A stretch of 64,000 nucleotides of DNA, from assembly GCF_003718735.1 (NCBI RefSeq), contig NZ_CP033460.1, positions 806,001-870,000 on the forward strand. Reading direction: 5' to 3'. The notes beneath the pieces are model-generated. The model was not told the DNA's origin, did no database searches, and was given only the letters and a program-made list of their open reading frames with translations. Numbering within the stretch: the stretch's first letter is position 1; each line of letters opens with the position of its first letter. The position numbers and the translations under genes are program-made. Source of the stretch: Staphylococcus debuckii. GTDB taxonomy: Bacteria > Bacillota > Bacilli > Staphylococcales > Staphylococcaceae. Positions 63,077-64,000 of the stretch are shown piece after piece.

Positions 63077-63206
63077 TAAAATTTTGGTAAGGGGGAGAAT
63101 GTGGATGAGTTTTTATTCACTTCTATCGCTCGTCTTTTGATTGTTAAAATCGGTTAGAAAGAGATAACAAATAATTTACGATAAAAAGATAGAGAAAATT
63201 TTTATA

Positions 63207-63356
63207 ATGGAATGTAAACATAACGAAAACGGTTTGTTAGAAGAAACACAGTTTAATATAGATGATTTCTTTTTCTTAAAACTTAATTCAACAGAAAAAT
63301 TAGAAGATAATATATTTTTTAAGGAATTGAGTTCTTTAATAGAGGAAATAAATTAG
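63207..63356 (+). CDS. Possible 49-residue protein of unknown origin
   Basis: Open frame from ATG 63207 to TAG 63356, acidic (MECKHNENGLLEETQFNIDD..., ending SLIEEIN). The ribosome-binding site is poor and the surrounding DNA is decayed, so it may be the end of a larger lost gene. The rest of 63357-63616 shows only short broken frames. Confidence 0.3.
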   Translation: MECKHNENGLLEETQFNIDDFFFLKLNSTEKLEDNIFFKELSSLIEEIN

Positions 63357-63616
63357 GAGCTTATATGTTCTAAATGCTTGTTGAAGGCAAAGGTTATAAT
63401 GTAATAGAAAAAATAATAGTTGTGACAGAAAGGCGATTAAGACAAATATTTAGTAATTTATTGGATAAACTGGCTTAATAGGTGGCTTTAATATATATAG
63501 CGGTGACTTTTTGTAGAATGAGCTTAACTTTAAGTATGAATTAACATTGTAATAGATTAGAATTAGATATAAGAGGGTTGTATTATATGTATTTTTAAAA
63601 ATATAATATAAGGAGG

Positions 63617-64000
63617 GTATCACAAAAACAAACGAAGAATATATTACTTATTGTTATTGCTTTGGTTATTTGTGTTACTTGTTACAATTCAGATACTAAA
63701 AATGAAGAAAATCTAAATAAAAAGAAAATCTAAACAAGAAGTTAAGGTTGAGTAAACTAAAACTCCTGAATTAATCTAGAAAAAGAAGAATATCGAGATA
63801 AGTTAGCAAAATGTTCATCTAATGATGACTTGAAAGAAAGTATCAAAAGCTCTATTAGAGATACAGTAAAGTTGGAATTGCTCAATTATACAGAAAATAA
63901 TACAGTAATTGTATTCAAAGGAGTAGGTAATTTAACTAAATCAACGATTATCAAAAGTGTGAACGAAGAGATTGCTAATACTATTTTAGATGTTAAAGAT
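63617..64000 (+). pseudogene. Degraded lipoprotein gene, runs past the window end
   Basis: A GGAGGG ribosome-binding site at 63612 is followed by an open frame without ATG/GTG/TTG: KNILLIVIALVICVTC has a lipoprotein signal and a VTC lipobox. The frame hits TAA at 63731. Reading on in the +1 frame gives SKQEVKVE, a stop, then TKTPEL; a second shift restores the first frame from 63776 (LEKEEYRDKLAKCSSNDDLK...). So I see a lost start, a one-base insertion, a nonsense codon and a one-base loss. It resembles the small lipoproteins common on staphylococcal mobile elements. The end is outside the window. Confidence 0.7.

Noticed and set aside
62895..63140. 81-codon frame starting inside the tmRNA 3' end
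   Set aside because: It begins inside ssrA, crosses the ssrA terminator, and codes for no recognisable domain.
63080..63180. Minus-strand frame ending in QKTSDRSE as a possible integrase end
   Set aside because: The upstream codons soon hit a stop and no tyrosine-recombinase motif is visible; too short to support an integrase call.

Overview
The window is a low-GC Firmicute chromosome segment that I assign to Staphylococcus, most likely a non-aureus, coagulase-negative species. The evidence is gene order and protein similarity: nrdIEF beside the sst iron-uptake operon, then murB, pepT, gdpS, tagO, fakB1, comF, hpf, secA, prfB, uvrBA, hprK-lgt, trxB, rapZ-yvcK-whiA, clpP, the gapR-gapA-pgk-tpiA-gpmI-eno operon, and secG-est-rnr-smpB-ssrA. 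This matches the order I recall from the S. aureus core genome. Species was not established, and I could run no searches.

Layout. 1-3.7 kb: class Ib ribonucleotide reductase. 3.7-8.2 kb: a truncated sstD copy, a Fur box and intact sstABCD. 8.2-13.3 kb: a 41-bp tandem array, then CHY zinc finger, murB and GrpB-like genes (minus), a YkyA-like lipoprotein, bacilliredoxin and glycerate kinase. 13.3-17.1 kb (minus): pepT, a split ThrE-type exporter and gdpS. 17.4-22.6 kb: tagO, two tandem repeat arrays, an IMPACT-family protein, fakB1 and comFA/comFC. 22.6-29.8 kb: hpf, secA, prfB with its programmed frameshift, a LysM-CHAP cell-wall hydrolase with WalR-type boxes, a YfbR-like phosphohydrolase and csbA. 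29.8-43 kb: LexA-controlled uvrBA, hprK-lgt-acyltransferase-TPR, trxB, rapZ-yvcK-whiA. 43-50 kb: MFS transporter, brnQ with a CodY box, tRNA-Arg, clpP with a CtsR box, an SDR-type epimerase, a candidate small RNA and a low-complexity membrane protein. 50-57.7 kb: the glycolytic operon under gapR. 57.8-62.9 kb: a membrane protein, secG, est, rnr, smpB and tmRNA. 62.9-64 kb: AT-rich decayed DNA with a broken lipoprotein gene, as expected where an island once entered at the tmRNA 3' end.

Many genes serve linked jobs: cell-envelope assembly and turnover (murB, tagO, LysM-CHAP, lgt), protein quality and ribosome control (hpf, secA, prfB, clpP, rnr, smpB, ssrA), central carbon flow (hprK, yvcK, rapZ, gapR operon) and thiol/iron/DNA stress (brxC, trxB, sst, nrd, uvr). 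Regulatory sites readable in the sequence include Fur, LexA, CtsR, CodY, WalR and one CggR-type operator.

No clearly new multi-gene system is visible; this is mostly ordinary core genome. The parts that deserve attention are the small ones: the sstD remnant, three tandem arrays between genes (two with the same 41-bp period), a recurring terminator family, the 48.4-kb small RNA region, the Lys/Glu/Gln-rich membrane protein, and the degraded DNA after ssrA.
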